NCBI GenBank assembly: GCA_002431845.1 | Contig: DJEH01000070.1 | Location: 1 to 13,443 of the forward strand | Length of the DNA: 13,443 nt | Direction: 5' to 3' | Source: Prevotellaceae bacterium UBA5903 | GTDB lineage: Bacteria > Bacteroidota > Bacteroidia > Bacteroidales > Bacteroidaceae | Shown here: one piece after another, positions 6,933-13,356 of the stretch | Layout: the number at the start of each line of letters is the position of its first letter | Position numbering within the stretch: the first letter of the stretch is position 1 | Notes under the pieces: generated by a model | Told to the model about the DNA's origin: nothing | The model's database searches: none | Seen by the model: only the letters and a program-made list of their open reading frames with translations | Program-made: the position numbers and the translations under genes

Positions 6933-7431
6933 CAAATTACGCGCAAATACATTACTTAAATGAAAGAAAAAGCCACTTTTAGTTATCTCAACATGTAAGA
7001 TTTTCCACCTTCATTTGGTAACTTTTATTGACATTTTGAATATTCGAAATAGAATTGAAATGTTAATATTTTTAACGTGCGTTATACCTTTTTATATCTT
7101 TTATGAGCAAAAAATACATCCATTCGTACTCATTTCTGAAAGGATACGCATCCTTAGGGTATAAGGATACGTGTTCTTAGGGTATAAGGATACGTATCCT
7201 TATAACTTTATAACGCGCTTGTAAACTTTTCGTAATCATTTTTTGCCACCATAAATAACATAATATATTGATTATCAATGCATTAAGCAAAAGCCTTCAT
7301 TATTCGCTTAAAATGCGCCAAGAGAGTGTTTGGTGAAAAGCAAACGAATTATGAGCAACTTGGATGTTCAAAGTTCTACTTTTTCATTACTGTAGCAAGG
7401 ACAGAAAACAAGTTAAGCCGTTTTTTTTTGT
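6933..7431. other. Divergent intergenic region between the hemolysin III-type gene and sufC
   Basis: About 500 AT-rich bases without a supported gene. Contents from left to right: AT-rich sequence with small palindromes such as GAATATTC (7038-7045) and a TAACG/CGTTA pair (7073-7084); the three-unit palindromic array at 7140-7208; AT-rich sequence to about 7300; then 7313-7431, which reads like a short ORF interrupted by two TGA codons; and finally a T9 tract at 7421-7429. I see no tRNA, no terminator and no remnant of sufB. Confidence 0.7.
7140..7208. repeat. Three tandem 23-bp units built on the palindrome AAGGATACGTATCCTT
   Basis: The units are 7140-7162, 7163-7185 and 7186-7208. Each begins with AAGGATACG and runs into a complementary half. 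Unit 3 has a perfect 16-bp palindrome (AAGGATACGTATCCTT), unit 1 differs only at the centre, and unit 2 has a degenerate right half (TGTTCTT). Units 1 and 2 end in AGGGTAT, while unit 3 diverges to ATAACTT. CCTTA and TAAGG also pair across the unit junctions. The array could be a dispersed intergenic repeat or a multi-site protein-binding region for the suf operon; the sequence alone does not decide. Confidence 0.85.
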
Positions 7432-7439
7432 TACCTTTG
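7432..7439 (+). promoter_or_regulatory. Candidate -7 promoter element for the sufCDS operon
   Basis: TACCTTTG matches TAnnTTTG exactly, 67 bases before the sufC ATG. A T9 tract (7421-7429) lies immediately upstream, within the expected -33/-7 spacer. No clear TTG lies at the -33 position. The predicted leader of about 60 bases contains the hairpin at 7459-7474. Confidence 0.55.
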
Positions 7440-7458
7440 TTCTTTCATTCAAAAACCC

Positions 7459-7474
7459 TTACCCTTTAGGGTAA
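7459..7474 (+). promoter_or_regulatory. Small palindrome/hairpin in the suf leader
   Basis: TTACCC and GGGTAA form a 6-bp stem around the loop TTTA, 32 bases before the sufC ATG. The element contains TTAGGGTA (7466-7473), which also occurs in repeat units 1 and 2 upstream (7154-7161 and 7177-7184). It could be an operator or a minor RNA hairpin. There is no U-tract, so it is not a terminator. Confidence 0.35.
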
Positions 7475-7506
7475 AGACAACTCATTTTTCAGACAACACA
7501 CATACT

Positions 7507-8259
7507 ATGCTTGAAATAAAAAATCTCCATGCCTCTGTCGAAGGCAAAGAAATCTTGAGAGGGGTAAACCTCACTATTCGCGATGGCGAAGTTCATGTAC
7601 TTATGGGCCCCAATGGATCGGGCAAAAGTACCCTTAGTAACGTGCTTGTAGGCAACCCCAAATACGAAGTAACCGAGGGCAGCATCACGTTCAACGGCAA
7701 AGACCTCTTGGCTCTTCCACCCGAAGACCGCGCCCACGAGGGCATCTTTATGTCGTTTCAAGCTCCTACCGAAATTCCTGGCGTTTCAATGACAAACTTT
7801 ATGAGAGCTGCTCTCAACGCCAAGCGCAAATACTTTGGTCAAGAGCCTATTGGCGCTGGTGAATTTTTGAAGTTGCTTAAGGAAAAACGCAAACTCGTAG
7901 GACTCGACGCCCACTTTATGAGCCGTGGCGTAAACGAGGGCTTCTCTGGAGGCGAACGCAAACGCAACGAGATATTTCAGATGGCTGTGCTCGAACCAAA
8001 GTTTTCTATTCTCGACGAAACCGACTCTGGACTTGACGTGGATGCCTTGCGCATTGTGGCAGAAGGCTTTAATATGCTCAAAACAAAGGAAACAAGTGCT
8101 ATGGTTATTACCCACTACCAACGCATGCTCGACTACCTAAAGCCCGACTTTGTTCACGTGTTGGTTAAGGGTCGCATTGTGAAAGAAGGCACCGCACAAT
8201 TGGGTTACGAGATTGAAGAAAAAGGGTTCGACTGGATTGTTAATAGCATTGAAGAATAA
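7507..8259 (+). CDS. sufC: Fe-S cluster assembly ATPase SufC
   Basis: SufC is the soluble ABC-type ATPase of the SUF system. It binds the SufB-SufD scaffold in the cytoplasm and drives the conformational change needed for cluster assembly. The 250 residues carry Walker A GPNGSGKST (34-42), a Q-loop around FQAPTEIPG (84-92), the ABC signature FSGGERKRNE (146-155), Walker B SILDETDSGLD (167-177) and the switch His203 in ITHYQ. The SGGERKRNE signature and the DETDSGLD Walker B are characteristic of SufC and separate it from transport ATPases. It is the first gene of the operon here. sufD follows after five bases, indicating coupled expression. sufB, which precedes sufC in many SUF operons, is absent upstream. 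A Bacteroidetes-type -7 element and a small hairpin lie in the leader. Confidence 0.98.
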   Translation: MLEIKNLHASVEGKEILRGVNLTIRDGEVHVLMGPNGSGKSTLSNVLVGNPKYEVTEGSITFNGKDLLALPPEDRAHEGIFMSFQAPTEIPGVSMTNFMRAALNAKRKYFGQEPIGAGEFLKLLKEKRKLVGLDAHFMSRGVNEGFSGGERKRNEIFQMAVLEPKFSILDETDSGLDVDALRIVAEGFNMLKTKETSAMVITHYQRMLDYLKPDFVHVLVKGRIVKEGTAQLGYEIEEKGFDWIVNSIEE

Positions 8260-8264
8260 CAGCC

Positions 8265-9635
8265 ATGAACAGCGAAAAACAATATATAGAACTTTATCGC
8301 CAACATCGCGACTTGGTAACTAACCATAGTTGCGAGGTGATGAATGCCCATCGCGAAGCTGCTGCCACCTTGCTCAGCGAGCAAGGACTACCTACGCACA
8401 AAACCGAGCGATACAAATATACCAACGCTGACAAAGCTTTTGCTCCTAACTATGGGCTGAACATGCAACGCATTGTCCCTAAGGTTGATGCTTACGAAAC
8501 GTTTAAGTGTAATGTGCCCAATCTGAGCACATCATTGTTCTTTGTGGTAAACGACACTATTATGCCCGCACCCCAAAGTTCGTATGCTCTCTTGCCAGAG
8601 GGAGTAATGGTTTGCTCATTTGCCGAAGTGGTAAAGCAACATGCCGACCTACTTGAAAAGTACTACAATCAAGCTGCAGCACACGACCGCGATTTTCGCT
8701 CTGGTCACGATGGTGTAACCCTACTCAACACCATGTTAGCTCAAGACGGATTATTTATTTACATACCCAAAAATGTTGAGCTAAAAGCGCCCATACAGGT
8801 GGTTAATGTGGCTTCGGCTAACATCGACATGCTGAGCATTCGTCGTGTGATAGTAGTGGCCGATGAGGGCGCAAAAGGCGCAGTTCTCTTTTGCGATCAC
8901 ACCGAAGGCGAACATCAGCACCTCACTACACAGGTGATTGAAGCATACGCAGAAAAGGGAGCCAACCTAAGCATCTACAGCATTGAAGAGACCAACGAGC
9001 ATACCACACGCTTCTCTACCCTATACGTAGAACAACAAGCTGATAGCCGACTGAGCTACGATGCCATTACGCTAACTTGCGGCACAAGTCGCAACCGCTT
9101 AGATGTGCGCTTACGAGGCGAAAACGCTGTAACCGAACTCTATGGTGCCGTGATTGCCGACAAAGAACAACACGTAGACAACAACATTATTGTTGAACAC
9201 CTTTCGCCTCATTGCACCAGCGATATGCTCTACAAATATGTGCTCAACGATAGCAGTGTAGGCGCTTTTGCAGGCAAAGTCTATGTGGCAGAAGGGGCAC
9301 AAAAAACAGCATCGCAACAAACCAATGCCAATATCTGCGTGGCTCCAACTGCCCATGCTTATAGCCAACCGATGCTTGAAATTTATGCCGACGATGTGAA
9401 GTGTAACCATGGATCGTCTATCGGTAAACTTGACGAGAGCGCTCTCTTCTACATGCGTCAGCGCGGTATTCCTGAGGCCGAAGCACGTCTTTTGCTGCAA
9501 CATGCATTTATTAACGATGTGTTGCGACACGTAGACATTGAGCATCTGCACAACCGTTTGTCTAACCTCGTTGAAATGCGTTTCAGAGGCGAACTCGGAC
9601 AGCAATGCAAAGGCTGCAAAGGCTGCGCTAAGTAG
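8265..9635 (+). CDS. sufD: Fe-S cluster assembly scaffold protein SufD
   Basis: SufD pairs with SufB in the SufBC2D complex that builds iron-sulfur clusters with sulfur from SufS. The 456-residue product has the long N-terminal helical region (about 1-100, with the family-typical ERYKYTN at 48-54), a central right-handed beta-helix core (about 160-370) and the C-terminal helical domain that binds SufC. LEIYADDVKCNHGSSIGKLD (371-390) is the hallmark SufB/SufD segment; His382 matches the functional His of SufD, and Cys380 is nearby. The pattern fits SufD rather than SufB, which usually has several N-terminal Cys residues. The tail ends in CKGCKGCAK, a CxxCxxC cluster (Cys448, 451, 454). It starts five bases after sufC; sufS follows after 73 bases with no terminator. 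Confidence 0.95.
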   Translation: MNSEKQYIELYRQHRDLVTNHSCEVMNAHREAAATLLSEQGLPTHKTERYKYTNADKAFAPNYGLNMQRIVPKVDAYETFKCNVPNLSTSLFFVVNDTIMPAPQSSYALLPEGVMVCSFAEVVKQHADLLEKYYNQAAAHDRDFRSGHDGVTLLNTMLAQDGLFIYIPKNVELKAPIQVVNVASANIDMLSIRRVIVVADEGAKGAVLFCDHTEGEHQHLTTQVIEAYAEKGANLSIYSIEETNEHTTRFSTLYVEQQADSRLSYDAITLTCGTSRNRLDVRLRGENAVTELYGAVIADKEQHVDNNIIVEHLSPHCTSDMLYKYVLNDSSVGAFAGKVYVAEGAQKTASQQTNANICVAPTAHAYSQPMLEIYADDVKCNHGSSIGKLDESALFYMRQRGIPEAEARLLLQHAFINDVLRHVDIEHLHNRLSNLVEMRFRGELGQQCKGCKGCAK

Positions 9636-9708
9636 TTTTAAGTAGGCTTTAGTGGCACAAATTTAGCTCTGGGCCATATACTTTTATCTTTAATATGCTT
9701 TTATTATC

Positions 9709-10923
9709 ATGTACGACATACAACTTGTACGTAATGACTTTCCGATACTAAGCCGCGAGGTGTATAAGCGTCCGCTTGTATACCTTGACAACGCTGCCAC
9801 CACACAGAAACCACGATGCGTGGTAGAGGCTATAACCAACGAATATTACTCTGTAAACGCAAACGTTCACCGCGGCGTTCATTACCTATCGCAGCAAGCT
9901 ACCGACCTTCATGAGGCTGCACGCGAGCGCGTAAGGCAGTTTATTAATGCACGCTCAACCAGCGAAATTGTGTTTACTCGTGGCACAACCGAGAGCCTCA
10001 ACCTTGTAGCATCGTCGTATGGCGAAGCTTTTTTGAAAGAGGGCGACGAGGTGATTGTTTCGGTTATGGAACACCATAGCGACATTGTGCCCTGGCAACT
10101 CTTGCGCGAACGCAAGGGCATTGTGATAAAGGTTATTCCTATGACCGACGAGGGCGAGCTTGACCTTGAGGCATACGAACAATTGTTTTCTGCCCGTACA
10201 AAATTGGTGTGCGTGGCAGAGGTGAGCAACGTGCTTGGTACCATTAACCCCGTGAAGCGCATGGCTGAAATTGCTCACGCTCATGGCACACATATCCTTG
10301 TAGATGGGGCGCAGAGTGTGCCTCACTTCAGTGTTGATGTGCAAGACATTGACTGCGATTTCTTGGTGTTTAGCGGCCACAAAGTGTATGGTCCAACGGG
10401 GATTGGGGTGCTTTATGGCAAAGAAACTTTGCTCGACCAAATGCCACCCTATCAAGGCGGTGGTGAAATGATAGCCCGCGTTACGTTTGAACATACCACC
10501 TACGAGCGTTTGCCCTTTAAGTTTGAAGCTGGCACCCCCGATTACGTAGGTAGCCATGCCTTGGCTGTGGCACTCGACTATGTTACATCCCTTGGCATGG
10601 ACAACATCGCTGCTCATGAACGTGAACTTACACAATATGCTATGCAGCAAATGATGCTCATACCCGATATGCACATCTACGGCACAGCCAAAGAGAAAGA
10701 TGCCGTGATAGCCTTTAATGTAGGCAACATCCACCCACTCGACCTCGGCACCCTACTTGACCGTTTGGGCGTTGCTATCCGCACCGGACACCATTGTGCA
10801 CAACCACTCATGCAGCGTTGTGGGGTTGAGGGCATGGCGCGTGCATCGTTTGCTCTATATAACACCAAGGAGGAGATTGATGCTCTGGTTAAAGGCATTG
10901 ACCGCGTGAGAAAGATGTTTTAA
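9709..10923 (+). CDS. sufS: Cysteine desulfurase SufS (group II)
   Basis: SufS is a PLP enzyme that removes sulfur from L-cysteine, giving alanine and an enzyme persulfide that feeds SUF cluster assembly. The 404-residue product is full length. It shows YLDNAATTQKP (25-35), NVHRGVHYLSQQAT (52-65), the PLP-stacking His123 in MEHHSD, VDGAQSVPH (198-206), the PLP-binding Lys225 in FSGHKVYGPTG, and the catalytic Cys363 in RTGHHCAQPLM, the short group II loop. RASFALYNTKEEID (378-391) is also typical. The HHCAQP context and chain length favour SufS/CsdA over IscS or NifS. It is the last gene of the suf operon and is followed by a strong terminator. No sufE or sufU acceptor gene is visible in this window. 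A role in selenocysteine lyase chemistry, seen for relatives, cannot be excluded. Confidence 0.97.
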   Translation: MYDIQLVRNDFPILSREVYKRPLVYLDNAATTQKPRCVVEAITNEYYSVNANVHRGVHYLSQQATDLHEAARERVRQFINARSTSEIVFTRGTTESLNLVASSYGEAFLKEGDEVIVSVMEHHSDIVPWQLLRERKGIVIKVIPMTDEGELDLEAYEQLFSARTKLVCVAEVSNVLGTINPVKRMAEIAHAHGTHILVDGAQSVPHFSVDVQDIDCDFLVFSGHKVYGPTGIGVLYGKETLLDQMPPYQGGGEMIARVTFEHTTYERLPFKFEAGTPDYVGSHALAVALDYVTSLGMDNIAAHERELTQYAMQQMMLIPDMHIYGTAKEKDAVIAFNVGNIHPLDLGTLLDRLGVAIRTGHHCAQPLMQRCGVEGMARASFALYNTKEEIDALVKGIDRVRKMF

Positions 10924-10952
10924 AACCTAACGGAGTATACGCTAACTTTCAG

Positions 10953-10991
10953 CACTAAGAATGCGCTTCCTCGCGCATTCTTAGTGTTTTT
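10953..10991 (+). terminator. Intrinsic terminator of the suf operon
   Basis: Perfect 14-bp stem (arms 10953-10966 and 10973-10986, CACTAAGAATGCGC) with loop TTCCTC, followed by TTTTT. It lies 29 bases after the sufS stop. The next gene starts only 17 bases beyond the T-run, leaving little room for a promoter, so some read-through into the YbjQ-family gene is possible. Confidence 0.9.
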
Positions 10992-11008
10992 AAAACCATT
11001 TTACAACT

Positions 11009-11326
11009 ATGATTATCACAACCACACCTTCTATTGAAGGACATCCAATCAAGGAATATATTGGCATCGTTTCGGCAGAAGCAATCATTGGTGCCAACTG
11101 CATACGCGATATGTTTGCAAGCATTCGCGACGTTTTTGGTGGGCGTTCTGGCTCATACGAAGAGGTTATGCTTGAGGGTAAAGAAAATGCTATTGACGAA
11201 TTGCAACAAAGGGCTGAAGCATGGGGAGCTAATGCCATTGTAGGGGTTCACCTAAGCTATGAAGCTGTGGGACAAGGTAATTCTATGTTTATGGTAGTGG
11301 CTGTTGGAACAGCTGTTATTATCTAA
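11009..11326 (+). CDS. YbjQ/UPF0145 (DUF74) family protein
   Basis: This small cytosolic protein belongs to the YbjQ family (UPF0145), annotated in databases as a putative heavy-metal-binding domain; structures of relatives show a ring-shaped homopentamer, but no biochemical role is established. The 105 residues match the usual length. Visible features are an N-terminal ITTTPSIEGHPIKEYIGIV strand pair (3-21), a helix containing IRDMFASIRDVFGGRSGSYE (32-51) with the family-typical FGGRSGSYE, and WGANAIVGVHLSYE (72-85). The C-terminal strand FMVVAVGTAVII closes the fold. It has no Cys-rich metal motif; its only Cys is at residue 31. It lies between the suf terminator and rnhB, whose ATG follows its stop by 13 bases, so the two genes are likely co-transcribed. 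No clear promoter precedes it. Confidence 0.88.
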   Translation: MIITTTPSIEGHPIKEYIGIVSAEAIIGANCIRDMFASIRDVFGGRSGSYEEVMLEGKENAIDELQQRAEAWGANAIVGVHLSYEAVGQGNSMFMVVAVGTAVII

Positions 11327-11339
11327 AAAAATATGAACA

Positions 11340-11951
11340 ATGCTGCAATCTGTTTTTAACAATCAAGGGTTCATTGAGGCTGGATGTGACGAGGCGGGAC
11401 GTGGTTGCCTGGCTGGTAGCGTGTTTGCTGCAGCCGTGATATTTGCTCCCGACTACCACAACGAAGAGCTTAACGACTCCAAACAACTTACGGCTAAACG
11501 CCGCTATGCTTTGCGTTCTATCATTGAGCGCGACGCATTGGCATGGGCTGTTGGAGTGGTTACACCGCAAGAGATTGACGAGATTAACATACTTAATGCT
11601 TCTATCCGTGCCATGCATCGTGCTTTAGAGAAGTTGCAGCTAAAGCCCGAGTTTATCATCGTTGATGGCAACCGTTTTAAGCCTTACAAGTGTGTGCCAT
11701 ACGAAACTATCGTTAAGGGCGATGGCAAGTACTTGTCGATTGCTGCGGCCTCTATCTTAGCCAAAACCTACCGCGATGACTATATGCTCGAACTGCACAA
11801 ACAATATCCCTACTATGGTTGGGACCACAATGCGGGGTATCCTACTAAGGAACATCAGCAAGGCATTGCCGAACACGGACTAACGCCCTATCATCGCCGT
11901 TCGTTTGCCGGACTGGGCAATAAATACCCTTTGTTTGAGGGACTTGAATAA
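11340..11951 (+). CDS. rnhB: Ribonuclease HII
   Basis: RNase HII cleaves RNA in RNA/DNA hybrids and incises at single ribonucleotides embedded in DNA, starting ribonucleotide excision repair. The 203-residue product has the four acidic residues expected for catalysis: Asp17 and Glu18 in GCDEAGRGCLAGSV (15-28), Asp109 in IIVDGNRF, and Asp128 in KGDGKYLSIAAASILAK (126-142). The GRG motif that recognises the ribonucleotide junction is intact (20-22), and the conserved Tyr is probably within GYPTKEH (166-172). I chose the ATG at 11340; an ATG seven bases upstream is in another frame and soon hits a stop. The gene sits 13 bases after the YbjQ-family gene and ends at a bidirectional terminator. Confidence 0.97.
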   Translation: MLQSVFNNQGFIEAGCDEAGRGCLAGSVFAAAVIFAPDYHNEELNDSKQLTAKRRYALRSIIERDALAWAVGVVTPQEIDEINILNASIRAMHRALEKLQLKPEFIIVDGNRFKPYKCVPYETIVKGDGKYLSIAAASILAKTYRDDYMLELHKQYPYYGWDHNAGYPTKEHQQGIAEHGLTPYHRRSFAGLGNKYPLFEGLE

Positions 11952-11968
11952 GCCTATAAACAGAAATT

Positions 11969-12017
11969 AAAAAGAATAGCATTCACTCTTAAAACATGAG
12001 TGAATGCTATTCTTTTT
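11969..12017. terminator. Bidirectional intrinsic terminator between rnhB and the DUF3109 gene
   Basis: A perfect 20-bp inverted repeat (arms 11969-11988 and 11998-12017) with a 9-base loop. The outer ends of the arms are A5 and T5, so each strand presents a GC-containing stem followed by a T-run. It lies between two convergent genes, 17 bases from the rnhB stop and 11 bases from the DUF3109 stop, and can serve both. Confidence 0.93.
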
Positions 12018-12028
12018 TATGGAATAGT

Positions 12029-12619
12029 TTAATATCCAAATTGTTTAGCTACATCGCATAGCTCGTTGTACCATTCTGTTCCGAAACGGCGAATAAGCGG
12101 GTCTTTGAGAAACTGATATATGCGTAGATTAAGTTCCTTGCCTTTCTTTACAGCTGCCTTGCATACATCCCAACGATGGTACTGCAATCCGCTTGTGCCA
12201 TTGCGAAAACGCTTTTCGCGTATGGGATAAAGAGCACACGAAATAGGTTTGCACCACGTGGTTTTGCCCTCTCTAAAGAGTTTATCGGTGGCACAATAGC
12301 AACAACTATCGTTGCCATAACACGTAAACACACAATCCTTGCCATTGACAATACTCGTTACAAGGTCGCCCTCGCAGTCGGTATAGGCCACTCCTTGATG
12401 GTCGATAGTGGCTTGTGCTTTAGCACTGAGTAAGGACCATACATCGTCGAGAACCTCCTCAAGGTGGCCTACCTCGTCGATGGTTAGTGGGGCACCACTA
12501 TCACCCTCTACGCAACACTGCCCCTTGCAGACATCAAGGTCGCAGCAAAAGCATTCGGTTATAATATCCGACGAGAGTAGCACCTCGCCAACTTGTAATA
12601 TGGGTGGTATTCTTTCCAT
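12029..12619 (-). CDS. DUF3109 family cysteine-rich protein
   Basis: I recognise this as the DUF3109 family, common in Bacteroidetes and related to small cysteine-rich metal-chelating proteins of the YkgJ type; its function is not established. The 196 residues contain 16 cysteines. The N-terminal cluster CFCCDLDVCKGQCC spans 23-36, a central group lies at 82, 96, 100, 106, 107 and 109 (the last part reading CCYC), and later Cys occur at 123, 128, 153 and 188. The start MERIPPILQVGEVLLSSDI and the WCKPISCALYPIR segment (122-134) are family-typical. The Cys spacing suggests binding of zinc or an iron-sulfur cluster. There is no signal peptide or membrane segment, so it should be cytoplasmic. 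It follows ung by 43 bases with no terminator between, so it is probably co-transcribed with it. Confidence 0.88.
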   Translation of the reverse strand: MERIPPILQVGEVLLSSDIITECFCCDLDVCKGQCCVEGDSGAPLTIDEVGHLEEVLDDVWSLLSAKAQATIDHQGVAYTDCEGDLVTSIVNGKDCVFTCYGNDSCCYCATDKLFREGKTTWCKPISCALYPIREKRFRNGTSGLQYHRWDVCKAAVKKGKELNLRIYQFLKDPLIRRFGTEWYNELCDVAKQFGY

Positions 12620-12662
12620 TTAAATCGTTTTTTTTCTGTAGTTGTTTGTAGGGCTTTAGGGC

Positions 12663-13325
12663 TTACCAACTGATGGGAGTTTGGCCATGTGCTATCAAGT
12701 ATTCGTTGCACTTTGTGAAATGATGATTGCCAAAAAAACCATGATAAGCTGACAAAGGTGAGGGGTGTGCCGAACAAAGCACAAGGTGGCGCGTGCGGTC
12801 TATTACTTGTCCTTTTTTCTGTGCATAACTGCCCCACAGAATAAACACTAAATGATTACACTCGTCGCTCAAGCGCTTAATAACTGCATCGGTAAACTGC
12901 TCCCACCCATGTCCAGCATGCGATGCGGCTTGATGTTCGCGCACCGTAAGCGTGGCATTGAGCAACAACACGCCTTGTTCGGCCCAACGACGCAAAGATC
13001 CTGACTGCGGTATGGGGCGCCCCGTGTCTTCATGTATTTCCTTAAATATGTTTACCAACGATGGCGGTATGCGTACACCATCTTTCACAGAAAAGCATAG
13101 TCCCTCGGCTTGTCCTGGACCATGATAAGGGTCTTGCCCTATAATTACCACCTTTACCTTATCGAACGGACAAAGGTTAAAGGCATTGAATATTTCCTTG
13201 CCTGGGGGATAGCATGTGGTGTGGGCATATTCTTGATGAACAAACTGGGTGAGTTGTTCAAAATAGGGTGCATCAAACTCTTGCTGCAACTCGCTTGCCC
13301 ACGATGGATGTATTTTTACTTTCAT
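12663..13325 (-). CDS. ung: Uracil-DNA glycosylase (family 1)
   Basis: Ung removes uracil from DNA after cytosine deamination or dUTP incorporation, starting base excision repair. The 220-residue product is full length. It carries the water-activating motif GQDPYHG (63-69) with catalytic Asp65, the uracil-stacking Phe78 in GLCFSV, the uracil-recognition Asn123 in LLNATLTV (121-128), and the minor-groove intercalation loop HPSPLSAYHGFFG (187-199) with catalytic His187. All diagnostic family 1 residues are present. The ATG at 13325 follows a region with two TAnnTTTG matches. The DUF3109 gene follows on the same strand after 43 bases. Confidence 0.97.
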   Translation of the reverse strand: MKVKIHPSWASELQQEFDAPYFEQLTQFVHQEYAHTTCYPPGKEIFNAFNLCPFDKVKVVIIGQDPYHGPGQAEGLCFSVKDGVRIPPSLVNIFKEIHEDTGRPIPQSGSLRRWAEQGVLLLNATLTVREHQAASHAGHGWEQFTDAVIKRLSDECNHLVFILWGSYAQKKGQVIDRTRHLVLCSAHPSPLSAYHGFFGNHHFTKCNEYLIAHGQTPISW

Positions 13326-13330
13326 GAGAA

Positions 13331-13356
13331 CAAAATTAGCACTTTCTGCAAAGATA
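13331..13356 (-). promoter_or_regulatory. Candidate promoter region of ung with two -7-like elements
   Basis: The minus strand contains TATCTTTG (13349-13356) and TAATTTTG (13331-13338), both exact TAnnTTTG matches. The first would start transcription roughly 15-20 bases before the ung ATG and is the better candidate. The second would place the start at the ATG itself. No clear -33 TTG at standard spacing is seen. The remaining bases to the window edge (13357-13443) show no supported gene. Confidence 0.45.

Noticed and set aside
6933..6935. TTG start giving a five-residue longer hemolysin III-type protein
   Set aside because: The TTG overlaps the TACTTTTG promoter-like motif, and the family motif EERFN sits at the usual distance from the ATG at 6920.
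7140..7208. Reading the three 23-bp units as a small CRISPR array
   Set aside because: The units are contiguous with no unique spacers, are internally palindromic, and no cas gene is present in the window.
7459..7474. Terminator or attenuator in the suf leader
   Set aside because: The stem has only six pairs and is followed by AGACAACTC rather than a T-run, so termination there is unlikely.
9111..9605. Minus-strand open frame of 164 residues opposite sufD
   Set aside because: It is fully contained within sufD on the other strand and has no recognisable protein features or promoter.
9636..9708. Separate promoter for sufS in the sufD-sufS gap
   Set aside because: TACTTTTA and TATCTTTA resemble the -7 element but both lack the final G, and there is no terminator after sufD, so co-transcription is the simpler reading.
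9955..10734. Minus-strand open frame of 259 residues opposite sufS
   Set aside because: It is antisense to a complete, motif-verified sufS. The product is rich in His and Cys in the way mirrored coding sequence usually is, and no domain is visible.
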